Positions 1 through 10,592 of a stretch of DNA of 64,000 nucleotides are shown in pieces. Below the pieces are notes generated by a model, which was given only the letters and a program-made list of their open reading frames with translations, had not been told where the DNA came from and did not search any database. This DNA comes from Armillaria gallica. Taxonomy: Eukaryota > Basidiomycota > Agaricomycetes > Agaricales > Physalacriaceae. Numbering within the stretch: position 1 is the first letter of the stretch; each line of letters begins with the position of its first letter. The stretch spans positions 1,426,001-1,490,000 of the forward strand of contig JBANDB010000013.1 in NCBI GenBank assembly GCA_037576215.1, given 5' to 3'. Made by a program: the position numbers and the translations under genes.

Positions 1-54
1 ATTAATGCTTACAAATCTCTTTGACACTATGTTTTCAAACATATCTACAAGCCC

Positions 55-198
55 TGGCTTGAGCCCGAGCCAGGCCCGAGCCCGATAGGGCTTTGGCTCA
101 GGGCTCGGGCTTGCGAAATTGAAAGCCAGGCCCGATGAAAGCCAAGCCCAAGCCCTCAAAGCCAGGCCAAGCCCGGCCATGTAAATCACTAACTAGCA
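55..198. repeat. degenerate GCCCGAGCC low-complexity array
   Basis: The sequence is a run of imperfect repeats of AGGCCCGAGCCC and AAGCCAGGCCC in both orientations. It ends abruptly where similarity to the caspase family begins (about 199). It looks like a simple-sequence or satellite fragment that replaced the 5' part of the adjacent caspase-like gene. No coding sense is visible. Confidence 0.7.
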
Positions 199-837
199 GG
201 GCGATGCGCTGCTACAGGATCTAGTACATGTCGCAGCGCCGGTATCTGTCCGATCCAAGCCATGTGCCCCATCGATCGTGACACCAAGGATCCCAACAGT
301 GGACATTGGATACCCGACATCAGCGACCGAGAGCTCAATACTCTTTTCGCGCAAATAGTTTACGCCAAGGGAAGTGAATTGAAGATCACATTGATCAATG
401 GCGACTGTAACGTCGGGAGCGCGAGTCAGGGACCATGTCTGGAATCGGAAAGAGTCCCCGCTATGAGCCCGACTTCTTATTCTGACGCCAAGAATATGTT
501 ACACGCTGCGCATGCAAGACTCCGAGAGCTCCCTCGCTATCGATCCGTATTATCGCAGGATTGGCGACCAGATATAGGTTTTCACTGTGTGATTGTGACG
601 GCGGCGAGTCGGGACTGCCAGATTGCGAAGGACAGTGGTGGAGGAAACGGATGGCATAAGGATTTTACTGCGAGGCTGGTTGATGTTCTGATGCCGGGTG
701 AACTCAAGATGGAAACAACATACACTGAACCCAATAATCGTCTGATTCGCACACCTGTCTACACTCCAGCCGTTTGTGGGAACCCCCAAAACAAGCCTCT
801 TTGGTATCCTGCTATGTGGTGCTGCCGGCAATGACTG
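199..837 (+). pseudogene. 5'-truncated caspase-domain (peptidase C14) fragment, copy 1
   Basis: The open frame from about 199 (ATG at 262) matches the C-terminal two thirds of the two other caspase copies in this window, including CPIDRDT, WIPDISDRE, the LPRYRSVLSQDW segment and the C-terminal PLWY. Caspase-fold proteins are cysteine peptidases with a His-Cys dyad. Here the block with the catalytic His is absent, because similarity starts only after it. The Cys block reads GDCNVG where the other copies have DCCY(A/T)GG, so the dyad Cys position is kept but its surroundings are altered. A stop (TAA, 190-192) and the GC-rich array lie immediately upstream. It is most likely a dead fragment; the 190-codon frame could still be transcribed. 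Confidence 0.75.
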
Positions 838-1456
838 TATTGCGTAGAAATATGGTTTCTGTGTCACTAATGTGCTTCTTGTTTAGTTGATTCATTGCTG
901 TGTTTAGATACTCGTAATAGAGACCTCAGCCATCCGGCTCCCGTACTGTGCTCTCAGTACGAGGCTACTCTACTGCGGACAGAACAGCTCCTCTGCCGTG
1001 TCTCGTGGTTGATCTCTGCAAGTTTCTTTTGCGTATATGTCACCCTTCCAAAGCGAGATTACTCGTGCTTGAAAGGATAAGTAGAAGGATTGAAGCGAGA
1101 ATTTTAGGATTACTGCTCGTGTGTTCCATGGACTTTCCATGGATAGGTCAGAAAGTAAGTAGGGGCGGTTGTACTGGTATATACAGCCGCCGGAAACATA
1201 AAAGGCACTAAGGGATGGAAAGGGTAGAGGATCGCATTCGAGAAGTCCTCACCATAATACAACGAGAATTTCTTCTTTTTGGGTCTACAATGGCGTTATA
1301 ATTATTTGAAATCTACCGGTAGTCACAGCGAGAATACTTGGAGAATACACCACAAATGCTTCTATGACAGTAAGTTAAATAAATAGAGGAGCATTAATTA
1401 CGCAGATGCAACACTTATTCCTATCCAGTACAGTTACTGCACGCACATACGCAGCC
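838..1456. other. no gene recognised
   Basis: Between the tail ends of caspase copies 1 (+) and 2 (-). Only short frames occur, with no recognisable domain, and I see no repeat structure. Confidence 0.5.
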
Positions 1457-2771
1457 CTAGAATCCAGTAGCAGTATTCAAATACCAAAGAGGCTCATTCA
1501 TGTGGTCCCCATAAACGAACGGAGTCTGTGTAGGTGAGTGATTCAGAAGGTTGACGAGGTCCTGGTATGTTGTTCCCTGGTTGCATTTCCCAGATGTAAG
1601 AGCGTCAACCAGGCTCCTAGTAAATTCCCCACCACATCTATCTTCCCCACCACCACTCTTCCTCGCAGTCTGGTAATCCTGACACGCCGCCACAAGTACG
1701 TGAGAACTCATATCTGGCTGCCAATCCCGCGATAATACGGATCGATAGCGCGGTAGATGATGCAGCCTTGTATGTGCAGCGCGCAGCATATCATTGACAT
1801 CAGAATGAGAAGTCGGGGCCATGGCACGATCTCCTGTTGGCGGAGATGAACCCCTACTCGCACCCCCGGCGTAACAGCAGTCAGCGAGGAACGTGATCTT
1901 GTGCCCCTTTGCGCGAGATATTTGTGTGAAAAGAGCATTGATCTCTCGGTCACTGATGTCGGGTATCCAATGTCCACTGTCGGGGGTGTCACGATCGATT
2001 GGACATATAGCTTCGATTGGACAGACATCGGCTTTGAGACATGTAGATTCATGAGCCCACTCCGGTGAACAGAGGTAGCGCAAACCATGTCCAGCATAGT
2101 AGATGATGATATTGTCACCTCTCTGAATTTGAACGTTGTCGATAAGATTGGAAAGCACGTTTACGATGTTGGTGCGGGAAGGTGTCATGGTGCCAGGGGT
2201 GGGATCGTTGGGCCCGAGAAGACACTGGATGCGATGCTCTGGCACCTCGAACTTCACCATGAGTAATTCCTTCATCATTAATGCGTCCGATACACAGCCG
2301 TGCAAGGGATTGGACTGATATGCATCGATTCCAATGAGAACGGCCCAAAATCGGGATGCATGGTATAGGATCTACGACAACTTGAATGAGCAAAAAACCT
2401 CAACAATTAGAATATACGCTTACAGCTGGCGGGAGTGGCTGGTTTCTCCAAGCGCGGAAGAGCTTCAACTTTTCTAAATCCTCCACATCGTCTTGCGTCA
2501 CTGATACTCTCGCTTTTTTACGTCGAAACAAGGTACGTGGTTGTCTTGTGGTTGCACGCCTTCTTGCTTCCCCTAATACCGCCTCAGGGTCGACGCGTTG
2601 AGGATCGGAGTCCAGTTCAAAACTCTGTGCGAGCCTCTTCTCCACCGCTTCACGACGCAGTAATTCCTGGGGCGGCATATGCGGATGTGGTGCCTATGTA
2701 GGCAATCTGATGAACACGCCGTTGCGTCTACAAAGGGGACTTACTGCAGAATGACGGTTTGGGGTGAAAAT
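1457..2771 (-). pseudogene. caspase-domain (peptidase C14) gene remnant, copy 2, lacking its 5' exons
   Basis: Two exons are clear: 2424-2693 and 1457-2371, joined in phase by a 52 nt intron (GTAAGC...GTCGTAG, branch-like TTCTAAT). A short piece of the preceding exon follows at 2745-2771. The caspase exon begins at RFWAVLIGIDAYQ, a typical start of the fold, then has the His block IIYYAGHG and the Cys block FLADCCYAGG, so both dyad residues are present. Compared with the intact copy at 13311-16549, exons 1-4 and most of exon 5 are missing and similarity stops near 2771. The domain could be functional if a new start were used, but the gene is truncated relative to its paralogue. Family assignment is confident; activity is unknown. 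Confidence 0.75.
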
Positions 2772-5498
2772 TTGTGCTAAGTATGTTTGACGGTATGGAA
2801 TGTGATGCGTCTGGAAAGTTTAGTCTGATTAAGAGCCAACAGATGAGCAAAAGACATACAGTCCGAACGTTGTGGGCTTAGGACAGACTTCCAGTGGCGA
2901 GGATGTTTTCGCCATAGGTCTTGTCTTTTAAAACAAGAGGACATGTGAGGAGAGCATGTCAGCTTCACTACAACACGTTCGTGTACATTTCAAAGGGAAG
3001 ACTGCGAGATCTATGCATTACGATACACAATATAAATCTGCAGAAGAGCTGGTGGCACAAACGACGTAAATTGCAGTTGCTGCGATTCAAACTTTGGCCG
3101 CGCGCGTAACTATCATGATCGCAGCGCTTTGTGCAAGCTTCTTGTATTGCTGCAGACGCAGTCAAAACTTGAAAGCCTGGGCAACGGAAACCGAAACAAT
3201 TTGCTGAAACAACTTCGATAGAAGCACGTCACCTACCGTCTACGTCAGCGAATGACCATGCAGTGACTGGACGTTGAACTTAAATACTAGCTACGATCGG
3301 ATGGGAAAGAGTCAAGAGAAAGGGCGGCCCGTGACATAAGCGGCATGGAAGGATCGGGTCGGGCCGGAGCATGTTTCACGAAACCTGCGCGAGCTGCTAC
3401 GGATGGTTTTTACAATTGAACTGGTAGTTATTGCTTCTCACTGGCCTTGCTCACGCCTCCTCCAAAGAAGACAGTGTATATTTGACAAGAACCAACCTAA
3501 TTGAACTTTGTACTTTCACAATCAAAGCACATCGAAGGAAGAGGAGGATCGATAAGAGAAGACCCGCCGGAACCATAGCCAGGTGAATGGCCTAATCTCT
3601 CTCTGTGCATCACGTAAAGCTTACTGGTTCCTGAAAGATGTCTACACAGCGAATACCCACTGCCCAGCTTCGTGCCGAGATGTCGGTTCTGCTACAAGTT
3701 AAATTTTAGTTGCCTCGATACCGCCCTTGAAACTCACTCTGATCCTAAGACTGTGCCAACAAAGGGAGTGACTGTGATGCAACATACATTCCGAGCCTCT
3801 GGTGCGCTTCCCGTCCCATTCTTTCTCACTCCCAGGGAATGTTTGCATGACGCGAAGTCCAATACTCTCACGTCTCTAACGCCGCCGCCGCAGAGTACCC
3901 TGCAAGTAGCAGCGTTCACCTTCCTTTTCCTTCCTTCCCAGCTGATGACGACCCGTCGTCAAGCGTTTCGTATGGGAAGCCGAACTGATATGAACTGGTT
4001 ATTAATCTGTAGAGAATTGCCATCTTCGGACCTTCTCTTGCACTCACTTATTGCGAGCTGTTGGGTCAATTGAATCAGTGGAGATACTCTACTGATCGAT
4101 CCTGCCAACGTGAAGGGTAAGGATGGATGGAAAGGCCGGACGACCACAGGCAGGCAGACCTCCGCGGTTTTCGCGCAGAGTCAGTCTGACGAGTCCGAGC
4201 CAAAGGTATCTCAAGCGAATGTTTGCGATTTGTGCCAGCTATCTAATTTTTTACAGGGATCACCTGGAATAGGATGGGAGTGGTAAAGAATACCTCGATG
4301 GCCAAGAAGTTATAATTCGCGTCTACGTATGTACTTGCTAGGTGAGAAGCTCTGTTGCCAGTGGCGCCGGTACGTCACTGTCCTCGCAACGTGTTTTGTC
4401 GATCTGAACGGTGTTAATTTGGCGCTTCGTGATATGACGAAGGGTAACTTCAAGTCGGTGGTTTCGTTAGGCCGCAGGTGGCATTCTATATGCATCGGAA
4501 ACGCAATGTCCATCAGAACAATGTATGGGGCCTGGACTACGAAAGAATCACTCGGAGTAGGCCTTGATAGGTCGAGAAACCCTTAGGCGCCTATTTGGTA
4601 GGCGCGTTCATCAAAACGGCTATTATTGGTGGTCTGTTTACTACTTACCTTTGTCCAACGTAAGTAATTCATAGTTTTTGGTTTTCCGCTCTTAGAAATT
4701 TCGCCACAGTTCAACAAAGGGAATTTTCAGTTGAGCTGTCCGGTTTCATGGGTCAACTTATCTCGACCTTGACCACCACTACCAAATCAGTTCTCGCCCA
4801 CCATCAGCTCCCGCGTGCTCATCTCCTGTCACGCATTACTCTGCGAGTTCCGCCTGCATCGTAAGCTGCCAGTGGTACCTAAGTCTCTCCCCGTGACAGC
4901 GACCGCGACGATTCCAATGTTCAACTTATCGACCACCCCGCTACGTATACCTCGAACTCTCTAGTCGCTGGCTTAGGCTGTTGCCCTACCTGTGTACTCT
5001 TAGTCTGTAAATCTTCAATATAGCTCTTCCCAAAAATTGCTCGCCGTCGGATTTTCAGTAGCAGGCTTGATACTGAAGCAATTCATGTAGGGCCAGTCAA
5101 TTTTACGTGGGAATCTACGCCAATGAAAAGATCACAAACCGGATCATAAGAGTAAATGAAAGGAGAAAATACTTGCACATCGAAAAATAGAAAGAGTGAA
5201 GGTACTCAATGCGGTCAGTATACGCATTGGAGATGTCTTCTAATCGTACATGCACTCGGAGTACACGTCTAGCAAAAAATACGTCAGTGCAGCATCTTGC
5301 TGCATTACTTTATGTACATTTACACTGTGATTTATTGAACTTATGAAACCCACCGAACTGGCTTGGGATCATGCACCGAACATGCCCTGCTCTCGTGAGC
5401 GCTTGTTTGTGTCTGACAATGTTTTATCGGGGTCGTCTGGTAGTACAAAAAGCGGGAAAGCGAGCAGTAAGCTTCAAGTGTTGTCGTTCGCTAATAGG
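2772..5498. other. long stretch without recognisable genes
   Basis: Several short frames occur on both strands (for example 3672-4073 + and 4329-4586 +), but none shows a known motif, a consistent codon pattern or splice-joined extension. Composition is ordinary. I see nothing that can be named. Confidence 0.4.
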
Positions 5499-5664
5499 CC
5501 TGTAACCGATCGTCTTGAATGGTGTTGGTGTTGGTGTTGTTACCGGCACAAGGTCCCAATAAGGAACGGCCGGGTCCACGGCCCTGACATGGCGAACCAT
5601 GTGCTGTGGGAGGCAAGCTTCTTGATCGTGAGCTTGCCTCCCATTCAAGACGATCGGTTACAGG
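5499..5664. repeat. 166-bp foldback structure with nested inverted repeats
   Basis: A 24-bp arm at 5499-5522 (CCTGTAACCGATCG...) is the exact reverse complement of 5641-5664. Inside it, GGGAGGCAAGCT (5608-5619) pairs with AGCTTGCCTCCC (5631-5642) around an 11-nt loop. The two inverted repeats share the right arm region. No clear target-site duplication was found. It may be a small MITE or a structured transcript end. Confidence 0.7.
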
Positions 5665-5779
5665 TCTAGTTCGCCAAGGGTGCTCGCACAGATTAGGTTA
5701 GGCGTTGCCGCCGCCGGCTAATTTGCGGCTAATATTGAGTGTCGGCTCTAGCCGGATCGGCAGACTGGCTGAAAACGCG

Positions 5780-6030
5780 GCTTGCCCTAAGGTCTATAGC
5801 GAACTGTTGTGAATCGTCGGAGTTTGAATTCGGCTGTGAACCGTGAATGCGCCCGTTTAGGCAGGTGCTCGCTGGCGAAGTCGTGGGGCGATTCACACTT
5901 TTGGCCCATGGCGAAGGCGAAGTCACAGTCAATTCACAACTTTTGGGTGCCCGATTCACGGTTTTCAGTGCCCGATTCACAGAATTATTCACGCTTTTTG
6001 GCTGACCGATCACTTTTTGGCTGGTGAAGT
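5780..6030. repeat. TTCAC-rich degenerate repeat cluster, left of Ndc10-type gene
   Basis: About ten imperfect units of the form (G)ATTCAC followed by A/C and CTTTTGG occur in 250 bp (for example 5890, 5930, 5950, 5976, 5989). Similar units occur at 10508-10592 on the other side of the Ndc10-type gene, both clusters including a GCGAAGTCACA string. Confidence 0.6.
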
Positions 6031-6206
6031 CTGCTTTCCACCTCAGACTTCGCCATCTGACCGTGCCTACCTTGCCAGTCTTACGGTGTGGTGTGCACTT
6101 GTCTCTGTCTTTTCTTGAGGGGAATAGTAGTGATACAAGTTGAATAGAATATGCAATAAAAATACACTACTACATAAGGCTTGTTAAATATCTGTCTGAT
6201 CTGGCC

Positions 6207-9200
6207 TCAGTTCTCCAAATTTGCTGTCTTTTTCTTTACCTGCAAAGCCGAATGAAGAGCGTTGACGGTCTTGCTTCCTGTAAGCTTCTGCTGTTGATCT
6301 TCAAGGGTCCGGATTGCATCATCCGAGCTTTGACCCTCGGTAATCATCACCTCAATGCGTTTCACGAAGAAGTGATAGTTTCCCCAGATTTTCCGGGCCT
6401 GAACACACCCATTAACAAGCATAATGGAAGATCAGAATATGGAACCATGCCTTAGCATCATTACGGGGTCTCCATGATGGCAGCCTGCCCTTTCCTGTAG
6501 TGCTGTTCTTTAAGCTTCCCCACATTTTCTTGATCAGTTGCAATGGCGGTAATCGCCCTATACCATCCAAAATGATTCCCTCACTCCAGGATTGCCAGAT
6601 ACTCCTCACGTCAGAGTAATCTCCAAGGCTTCTAGGAGCATAACAGTCCCATAGCCGCACCGGATCTGTTACACGTGAGAAAACTGAATGCCAGTTTATT
6701 TCTGACTTTTGGAACGTCGGCAGAGCATGAGGCGAATATGCGGCAGGTGCAGGGATGATAAGATCATGCGATGAACGAGACTGGGTTAGAGTGGGTAGTG
6801 ATGGTAGAATAGGGAGTACGTAGTAAGTCTTTTGGTTAATGTTGAGTGTATATGGTACAAAGACATTGGACTGTCCAGAAAACGTTGGGCTAGGAGCAGT
6901 GGGACTGGGACAGAATGACAGCTGCATAGGCTGTGTTCCTGTTCCTAGGTTACCGAACGAGGCAAAAGTTGACCTCATTGGGCTGCCAAATGGGGATGCT
7001 ATGTGAACATCAGAATCTGACAAATTAAATAAGTGCTGAGATTGCGGGACTGGAGAGCTTGGTGGTGAGGACATATGAATGTCTTGATTATCATCTGATG
7101 CTGCAAAGCAAAGTGAAGCTGTGAGTAGCAGGAACCCAAAAAGCAGGGAGAATGTTCACCTCAGAAGAGTGCAGTCCCATCAGACTGGAAGAACGCCTGT
7201 GTCTTGGCCATTGGCATGTTTATAGTAGCATGCTGTTGACTTGATACTTGCCCCATGCCTTTAGAAGCACTCGCAGAAGTGAACCGTAGGACAGGGCCTT
7301 TTCCTGAACGCTGCTTTGATGGAGATAATGGATCTGTACAGGTGATCAAACGTTCCATCAGACGAGTCTGCGCTTGTGCGGTATCTTCAAGGCCCCGAAG
7401 ACGAATTGACATAGCTGAGACTGCATGTCGTGTCGGTGTCTCATGGAATAAAGTGCTTATATTACCATCAGATAAGCTCAAGTCTTCTCGGGCTTTCAGA
7501 GCAGAAGGCCATTCACTAAAGAAGACCTTCGCTTCCGTGCACTGAACAATCTTGATGCGCTGGAGAAGTCCCGAAGTCGGGAATCGTACATTGATAGCTG
7601 CCATTGTCTAAATGAATTTTTTAGAGATCAGCAGATGACATATGAGGTGCAATCATACCTGCCAAAAGAAAGGCCGCAGTTCAATCAGGAGCTGCAGGAA
7701 ATTGTATATGCCCTGGTTCTGGCACCCATGCTCTTGCAGGTTTGCTACAGTCTCCTCAATGAAAGGAAAGACCTTCTTTTGCAATTCCATTGGTACACTC
7801 ACACTTGCCCATGGAACGGAATAAGTTTCGCCAACTGCAAACCCAGCAAGAGCGACAACAGCCTGTTGAATATGATCATGGTCAGGGATACATTGAATTG
7901 AATTGGTGGATGGGACTGTGACGAACAAGCTTTGGGATCTTCGCCATGTAAGTCTCACGCCGCTCATTGCCAGCCCAGTTTCCCGTCGCATCAACTTGAT
8001 CTGGAGGAACTCTAGTGCCAGCGATGAGCTCATAATAAACCCTAGGACAACAAGACAATTACATACCCCATGTCTTCTAAAATAGTAGGCATTGTCTGGC
8101 ATGCCAAGTGAGTCTTCTTCTTTGTTGTTATCGATGTCTTGTCCAGAAAGTTCTGGTACATCTTTCCAAGGGCATCACCGGTGAAAGGCTTGTTGACCGT
8201 CTTCCCAAACATCAACAATTGCTATTAATAAGTGCTTAGCAAAAGGTTAATCTAACGATGCAGATGGAAATAACTGACATTGCGATACGTTGATGGTTGA
8301 GCCCAGTCCCACCCATCAGTCTTTGAACACAGCTGCTCTTGGTCAAACATATACTGTAAATGAATCGATAGTGCACCAATAGGGCACCGGAGGATGTCGC
8401 GATTTGGTAAGACGAAGCTATATGAAGGCGCTGTTTTCTGAAGATGGCAAGTCAGAAACAATGAAGCGCTGGGTGGGAATCACCAATTTAAATAGCACGA
8501 ACTCCTGGTTTTGCAACCTTAGTTTGATAGAAGAGACTTAAGACACCAAATAATCTACGCCCTTGTCCAGATACTTGTCCGTTTGAGAAGCGAAAGTCAG
8601 GGAGATTCACATGATAGGGTTGCAGACACATCATCGGAAGGCTTATCACTTCGTCACCATGGTTGAGGGTTGTGGCTTGCCATGTCCATGAGAAATGGGA
8701 CTTAACAATAGTCGGAACTGATTGCCAAGAACAGCAGGAGTATGAGCAGCAAACGAGATAGCTGTGGAAGGATTCCCTACCCTGATTCTGACCGAAGATT
8801 GCAGCTGTAATTTCATTGAATTGTTCTGGCCAGAGTTCTTGGTCCAGGATTGTGTTCTTTGCAACGTCAAAATCCTCAGTCCTATGTTACCATCATCTCG
8901 GTATTAATATTAGAACGTGCGAGATTGATACTACTTACTGCAGACGATGTCGTTGAGCCTGAATCATCACAGCCTTATAGAAATCAGCTGTTCGTGAATT
9001 CGCTGCTGGGCGATCATGTATCAAACTGGCATCGTCGTCTTCTTGTCGGCCACGGACACGGCCCAGCATGGTCATGATCTTCTTTAGTGAAGACTGAAGC
9101 AAAGTATTAGACAGACACAAAAACAAAGCATCGAGAGCACTGTATACCGCTGAAAGTCTTTCATTTGTTTGCTTAGGCACCCCCCGCTTTGTGAGGAGCT

Positions 9201-10385
9201 GTCGAGTAGCAGCATACTTGAGGTATTGTATGATAAGATTCGCATCGATGATGTGATCAGGTATAATCCCATCATTGATAGCTTGGGGTACCCAGCGCTA
9301 TTTCCATTTTAAATGGTCGGCATGGATAAACGAGCTGCGGAAGTACATACCTTCCATTGGGTGAGGACCGCCTGTTCCGTCACTCTACCGCTCTTCCTTC
9401 GTGCCTGAAGAATGTAATTATCGGCCCATTCAGTAGCCTGAGCTGCGGCTTGTGATGTTGGCTTGGACCGGTCATCTTGTCCATTCTGCATGCTAATACG
9501 GCTGTCTCGTGCTGGTGCAATATCTCCTACACTGTCTCTACCATCCTCCACGTTGCCCTGTGTCCCGACTTCTATTTCCTCTTCACTCTCTCCACCACTG
9601 TCCTCATCTGCCTCTCCCCTGATAACACCACGTCTCAACCGAAACCCTCTCTCAAATGAATCCATCAACTCCGTCGCATCTTTGACAACTTGATTTGAAT
9701 CGACGGAGTCAGCGGACTGCATTGGGTCAGCGTCATCGTCAATCTCTTGAAACGGGACTTGTAGGTCGTTTATCTCGTCATCGCCAACACTGCTTGAGTG
9801 CAAGACAGTCCGGACCATCTGACATGCCTCGGAAGTGTTCGTTGTGGTCGTGGATGACAGCAATTCGGGTGTCATATGAAAGAGGTTGCTTTTGGGGGCC
9901 AGCGTGGGATTCTGACAGCGTACTCAGTCTTTATTGAGCCGGAATAAAACAGTTTACGCACCTTGTATCCAGGAAATCCATCCTGCTGAAGACGGTCCAG
10001 TAACTCCTGTTTTTTACCTGTACACTTCAGACCCCTTGCTCTGCATTCATCCTTCAAGTGCGGAACGGTGAAAGGTAACCTTGCGCTAATGTGGAAAGGA
10101 ATTAGGGGAGTTTGCAGACACTAGGTTGTGGCAGAACCTACTTGCTGCCGCTTGAACATCGACCGCGTGTTCTGATAGGCCCGATTGAGGATGTTTGTCG
10201 TAGCGGTAGATTCTCTGATGCTGATGAATGCGAGTTAAGGTACAAGATGAGAAAGGGATCAAACGAGCCAGCTCACAGGGACTGCCCATAGCCGTATTTT
10301 CGGTCCTAGTTACCTCAGCCAAGCTTGATTGCCGTGATATTGCTGCAAGAACCGGGTCAAGGTTCGCTTCAGAGAAGCCCGCCAT
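6207..10385 (-). CDS. SAP / Ndc10_II / GCR1_C protein, Crypton-related (multi-exon, probably partly decayed)
   Basis: This minus-strand gene has many small exons. N-terminal reading from about 10385 is MAGFSEANLDPV; its junction with the next exon is unresolved. A SAP-like DNA-binding motif (KDECRARGLKC...ELLDRL) lies near 10055-9962. Clear exons then follow: 9351-9911, 9148-9297, 8939-9093, and one from 8881 down, with introns of 50-60 nt. Next come FSWTWQATTLNHGDEV (about 8650-8700) and RCPIGALSIHLQYMF (8252-8461), typical of Ndc10_II, a domain related to tyrosine recombinases of Crypton transposons. The C-terminal exon (6412-7074) ends with W(5)G...PSWR typical of GCR1_C. The position of the first catalytic Arg reads His (NHGD), so recombinase activity is doubtful, and a TAA near 8490 may break the frame or lie in an intron. 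Family is confident; exon borders outside 8881-9962 are approximate. Confidence 0.7.
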
Positions 10386-10489
10386 AGTCTACACTGGAGG
10401 AAGCCGTGACTGTTAGTTGAATTAGTTTAAAGATGGCCCAGAGTGCCTGCAGCGCAAAGGGGTAGCGTATCGGAGGGTAAGAGTTAGAC

Positions 10490-10592
10490 TAGGATTTTGA
10501 GAGCGTCACGCGAAGTCACACTTTTTGTGTGAATGCCGGCCAATTCACAAGCCGGATTAGTGTGAATTACCCTATTTGGGTTCACTTAAGAT
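10490..10592. repeat. TTCAC-rich repeat cluster, right of Ndc10-type gene
   Basis: Units GTCACACTTTTTGTGTGAAT, AATTCACAAGCC, GTGTGAATTA and GGTTCACTT sit within 100 bp. They resemble the cluster at 5780-6030. The pair could mark the limits of a roughly 4.8-kb mobile element carrying the Ndc10-type gene. Confidence 0.45.
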
